DNA from: Poronia punctata
Taxonomy: Eukaryota > Ascomycota > Sordariomycetes > Xylariales > Xylariaceae
Assembly (NCBI GenBank): GCA_022579005.1
Contig: MU401854.1
Location: forward strand, 1-21,726
Length of the DNA stretch: 21,726 nt
Direction: 5' to 3'
Part shown: positions 19,080 through 21,726 of the stretch, piece after piece
How the letters are laid out: each line of letters starts with the position of its first letter
Position numbering within the stretch: position 1 is the first letter of the stretch
Made by a program: the position numbers and the translations under genes
The notes under the pieces: generated by a model
What the model was told of the DNA's origin: nothing
Seen by the model: the letters and a program-made list of their open reading frames with translations, nothing else
Database searches by the model: none

Positions 19080-19380
19080 ATATATTATTATTAGCATAAA
19101 TAAGCACGCACTATTAAATAGCACTATTTTAAACAACTATAATGCTATATACTTAGTAAACTATATAACGCTACTTAATGCAAAATTATTTATTTTAACT
19201 AAAAATAACTAGGTTAAAGCTAGTAGATTTTTTTTAAATTTAAAAAAAAACCGTAAAACTATTTAAAGTATATTTAATACTAAAAAGAAAAAAACCCAAA
19301 TTTAATACTTAAAAATATTTATTTTATAAAAGGTTTTTATATTAACATTATATTAAAAGCTAAGCTAAAAAATAAAAAAA
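19080..19380 (+). pseudogene. Copia protease relic
   Basis: Frame 1 gives KHALLNSTILNNYNAIYLVN, YITLLNAKLFILTKNN, stop, VKASRFFLNLKKKP. LNNYNAIYLVN (from 19129) fits the retropepsin-like copia pattern D-S/N-G-A-x-H-L/I-x-N, with Asp changed to Asn (AAC, 19132-19134) and His to Tyr. The Gly position is unclear. About 50 codons on, in another frame, LILKNIYFIKGFYINIILKA (19303-19362) fits L-x-N-V-x-Y-V-P/E-G-F-x-x-N-I/L-I-S. That conserved segment joins protease to GAG-pre-integrase in copia elements. The protease matures the Gag-Pol polyprotein. Confidence 0.8.
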
Positions 19381-19628
19381 TTTAATAATATAACTTAAAT
19401 TATACGTTATGCTTTAAAATAATTAAGCATAATATTATAGTTAAAAAATTATAATATAAGTATAACCTAGCTTTTTTTTAATATAATTTTTTTTTTTTAC
19501 TTTAAATTATATTTTATAATAAGCACTAATTATATAAAAAGTTTATAATAAGCGTAGCTAGTTTAGTAATAGCTACTACTAAATAAGCATTTTAACTTTT
19601 AAGTAACTTTTTAAAATTATAAAAGAAT

Positions 19629-19780
19629 AATAAAGCATTATAACACTTTAAATTTAAGTACTTAAAAGCTAAAGTACTAAAGGCTTTAGCTTATAAAGCA
19701 AAAAATATAAAAATTTAAAAAACACTATATATTAAGTATAAAAGTTATATAATTAACTATATATTAAAAGTAATTTTTTA
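19629..19780 (+). pseudogene. Copia GAG-pre-integrase / HHCC relic
   Basis: Frame 3 gives NKAL, stop, HFKFKYLKAKVLKALAYKAK, NIKI, matching L-W-H-R-R-L-G-H-L-x-x-x-x-L-x-x-L. The first His is kept (CAC, 19644-19646) and the second reads Tyr (TAC). YIKYKSYIIN follows and fits C-x-x-C, both Cys being Tyr codons. This zinc-binding domain precedes the integrase core in all copia polyproteins. The frame runs on unbroken, apart from RIP stops, into the core. Confidence 0.88.
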
Positions 19781-20230
19781 AAAAACTTTAAAGCAACACG
19801 CTAAGCATTTATTTTAAAAAGTATATTAAAATCTTTTTAATTATAATAAAAAATATAATAAAATATTTTAGTTAATTGTTTTTAAAAATAAATACATTAA
19901 AATATTATATGCTTTTATAATATAATATAAAACTTAATAAAAAGTCTTTACTAAAATTACTATATTTAAAAGTTAAGTATAGCGTTGCTATAAGCTTATA
20001 ATAGCACTATTTTGCTATAATAATAAATAAGTAATAATTATAATTAATAAATAAACGTATTACTAATTATAGTATAAAAAAATTAAAATATTACTAAAGT
20101 ATATAAAAAAACTAATTAAAGCAGCTAAATAAGAAGCAAAAAAATTATAAAAAAAGCTAAAACTATATTATATAACGTAAGCTTTTTAATTAAGCTATAG
20201 CTTAAAGCTACTAAAGCTACTATATAGTTA
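19781..20230 (+). pseudogene. Copia integrase catalytic core relic
   Basis: In frame 3, KHLF, stop, KVY, stop, NLFNYNKKYNKIF, stop, LIVFKNKYIKILYAF matches P-F-x-R-I/V-H-x-D-L-F-x-Y, then Y-N-G, then W-L-x-x-x-x-D-E-Y-x-G. The first catalytic Asp is Asn (AAT, 19830-19832). About 85 codons on, CYNNK fits the S/C-D-N-G-E box, also D to N. A frame change follows. From 20132 in frame 2, RSKKIIKKAKTILYNVSFLI, KL, stop, LKATKATI fits E-R-S/A-x-x-x-I-x-E-K-A-R-x-M-L-Y-D-x-x-L-P-x-x-L-W-x-E-A. Spacing agrees with the DDE core of copia integrases. Confidence 0.9.
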
Positions 20231-20500
20231 TATAACTAAAGCTTATTTAAAGCATATAATAATATAAGCTTTTTAAAAAGGCCTAATATTTAGTTTAATT
20301 ACTACTTTTTTTAATATATACTACTAATAAGTAAAGTATTAATAAGTAACTTTTAGCTTAACTAAATAAAAATAGTAGTATATAAATATAAAGCATACTT
20401 ATTAAAGCAAAATTACTTTGCTAATAAAAATAAGCAAAAATTTAAAACTAAGCTATGTATATATATTAGTTATATAGTTAAATATATAATATTTAATATA

Positions 20501-20590
20501 TACTAAGTATAAATACTTACTATAAAAAAAGTTATTATAACTTAAAATATTAAGTTTAATAAATAGTAATTTTATAACTTTAAAAAATAA
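20501..20590 (+). pseudogene. Copia integrase C-terminal segment relic
   Basis: In frame 2, the same frame as the end of the core, Y, stop, V, stop, ILTIKKVIIT, stop, NIKFNK, two stops, FYNFKK matches Y-R-V-W-x-P-x-x-x-K-V-I-x-T-R-D-V-x-F-D-E. This conserved segment closes the integrase part of copia polyproteins, just before the linker to reverse transcriptase. Confidence 0.85.
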
Positions 20591-21234
20591 AAATAAAAAT
20601 TTTATATAAGTATAAAATTATATAAATTTGCTAAAGTTAATTAAATCTTTTAGCACTTTATTAATAAACTATTTAATAAAAAGTTAAAAGTATAACTATA
20701 ATAGCAAAAATATTTAAAAAAGCACTATAAAAAACTAATTAAATTAAAAATAAGTACTATATAATATAGCTATTTAAAAGCTTTTAAAAATAAAAGTTAA
20801 AAATAAGTATAGCTAAAAGATTAATAAAAAAAGTTAAATATATTTTAAAACTTTATTTATAAATAAAGCTTTTGTTTTTTTTAATAACGCTTAAGCTACT
20901 AAAGCTAGTTTAAAGCAGGCAATTTTAAAAAAACCTTAAAAAGTGTTAATATAAAATAACTAAATAAAAAAAGTATATAAACCTTATTAAATATAGCGCA
21001 AAAATATATAATATAATAAGCTTAAAAGCAGCGCTTTTAAAATATATTTAAATTTTTATTAAAAATTAAAAAAATTTAAAATATAGCTTTATTAAGTACT
21101 TTTACTACTTTTATTATATATACTATAAAAAAACAAGCAGTTAACTAAAGTATATAAAAAGTAACTAGTTAATTTAATTAACTAAAAAAATAAATAGTTA
21201 ACTAGCTTGCGCGTTAAGTAGCTAAATAGCTTAT
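20591..21234 (+). other. Distal copia tail, no RT motif
   Basis: Same A-rich RIP composition as the copia body. It should hold the linker and the start of reverse transcriptase, but neither the W-x-x-A-M-x-x-E entry motif nor the Y-V-D-D box was found. It ends with several tagttaa-type inverted repeats (21166-21206) and gcgcgttaagtagc, after which composition returns to normal. Confidence 0.5.
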
Positions 21235-21468
21235 AAAATAAAAGAATTGCTAGGGGAGCATCTATTAAATTGCTACTAGAGCACCCTACCCTACTTGCAC
21301 CTAGCAAACAAAAAGGTAGATCTTATAAACGCTCTAGCTAAACTATATGCACTGTGCACAGATTTCTCTTCTTTAAGGCCCCTATTGTTAGAACTAGCAA
21401 AATGGCTAAATTGTATATATTAATTAATATATACATAAAAAAGTAAAACTTCTTTTCTTTGCAAAATC
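21235..21468. other. Un-RIPed island between two repeats
   Basis: Composition changes sharply. CA, TG, CC and GG become ordinary, as in gctaggggagcatc, gagcaccctaccctacttgcacc and gcactgtgcacag. No ORF of useful length was found. Flanked by the copia tail on the left and terminal-repeat copy 2 on the right, it is best read as single-copy DNA or as a repeat too short or too divergent to trigger RIP. It holds the 11-base palindrome tgcactgtgca (21348-21358) and the 24-bp palindrome listed next. Confidence 0.75.
21412..21435. repeat. 24-bp perfect palindrome
   Basis: The two 12-base arms, tgtatatattaa and ttaatatataca, are exact reverse complements without a spacer. It lies 33 bases before terminal-repeat copy 2. 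AT-rich palindromes arise easily by chance in such DNA, but this one is long and sits in the least mutated part of the window. Confidence 0.9.
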
Positions 21469-21726
21469 TGCATATACTAAATAAGTAGGGAGAGACTTTT
21501 TATAAAAAGACCTTTTTTTTTATAATAGTTTTTACTATAGCTATATAACTTTTACTATATAAGTATTATATTAATTTTTATTATCTTATAACTTATTAAA
21601 TCTAATATACCCTTTTAAAATAAGCTAACACACTAGTTTATTTTATAGCTATAAATAATACTTTTATTTTATAGTATTATAGCTTTTATAGTAATAGTTA
21701 TAATATTTTAAATTGTTTTAATTTAT
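21469..21726. repeat. Terminal repeat, copy 2 (runs off the window)
   Basis: Collinear with 9955-10215 in the same orientation, starting at tgcatatactaaataag. If it is an LTR, TG at 21469-21470 would be its left end. This copy keeps more G and C (gtagggagagac, ctaacacacta), so it is the less mutated of the two. The element it belongs to continues beyond the window. Confidence 0.8.

Larger units (their letters stand above)
17240..21230 (+). mobile_element. Ty1/copia retrotransposon relic, PR-INT, RT absent
   Basis: RIP-inactivated copia element on the plus strand. Protease precedes GAG-pre-integrase and integrase, the order that defines Ty1/copia and differs from gypsy. Recognised modules are protease (19080-19380), GAG-pre-integrase (19629-19780), integrase core (19781-20230) and integrase C-terminal region (20501-20590). 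The remaining 640 bases to 21230 are too short for copia RT plus RNase H and contain no Y-V-D-D box, so the 3' part is lost. The 5' border lies in or just right of the 16905-17240 junction. Its coding direction is opposite to gypsy-2, the two 5' sides facing each other. Confidence 0.88.

Noticed and set aside
21280..21300. Telomere-like ccctaccctac
   Set aside because: Only two imperfect units and not the CCCTAA repeat. It is unique-looking DNA.
1..21726. Mitochondrial or organellar genome, or an AT-rich bacterial or protist genome
   Set aside because: Organellar genes, rRNAs and tRNAs are absent. The AT-richness comes specifically from loss of CA/TG with GC, AC and CT retained, and transposon relics show CpA-type transitions, which fits RIP in an ascomycete nuclear genome.

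Overview
The window is an AT-rich, gene-free block whose base composition points to a filamentous ascomycete (Pezizomycotina) genome with strong repeat-induced point mutation (RIP). CA and TG dinucleotides (the RIP targets) are almost gone over long stretches and TA is in large excess, while GC, AC and CT stay common (agct, gct, tac recur everywhere). By eye G+C is about one fifth. No intact host gene, tRNA or rRNA was found, and every frame is full of TAA/TAG. When those stops are read as mutated Trp, Gln or Arg codons, long stretches of three retrotransposon polyproteins can be recognised.

Layout. 1-5200: RIP-degraded DNA with two unidentified coding-like relics on + (2995-3255 and 4478-4930). 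5308-6800: a Ty3/gypsy chromovirus relic on + (RNase H, integrase, GPF/Y module, chromodomain) with no recognisable reverse transcriptase. 6905-7096: a partly spared, LTR- or leader-like stretch with a TATA-like motif and a 16-bp tandem repeat that shows progressive C-to-T change at its CA sites. 7129-8640: gag-like coding relic on +. 8640-8760: short spared island. 8760-9950: degraded DNA without a gene. 9955-about 10215: a terminal repeat whose second copy enters at 21469 and runs off the window. 10216-13060: minus-strand coding-like relics of unknown family. 13067-about 16905: a second, unrelated Ty3/gypsy chromovirus on the minus strand, with reverse transcriptase, RT/RNase H connection, integrase and chromodomain all readable. 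16905-17240: junction with spared bases, where the plus strand switches from T-rich to A-rich. About 17240-21230: a Ty1/copia relic on + (protease, GAG-pre-integrase, integrase) that stops before its reverse transcriptase. 21235-21468: normal-looking, un-RIPed DNA, then the second terminal-repeat copy.

Nothing here can make a functional protein. The elements are fossils inactivated on both strands: D to N, E to K, W to stop and C to Y come from G-to-A changes, and H to Y, Q to stop and P to L/F from C-to-T changes, within the same motifs. Reading frame is kept over hundreds of bases with few indels, so point mutation rather than deletion did most of the damage. Both gypsy elements carry chromodomains, which in chromoviruses are tied to integration into heterochromatin. 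That fits a nested transposon graveyard. Motif identifications come from reading translations by eye. Element borders are approximate unless stated.
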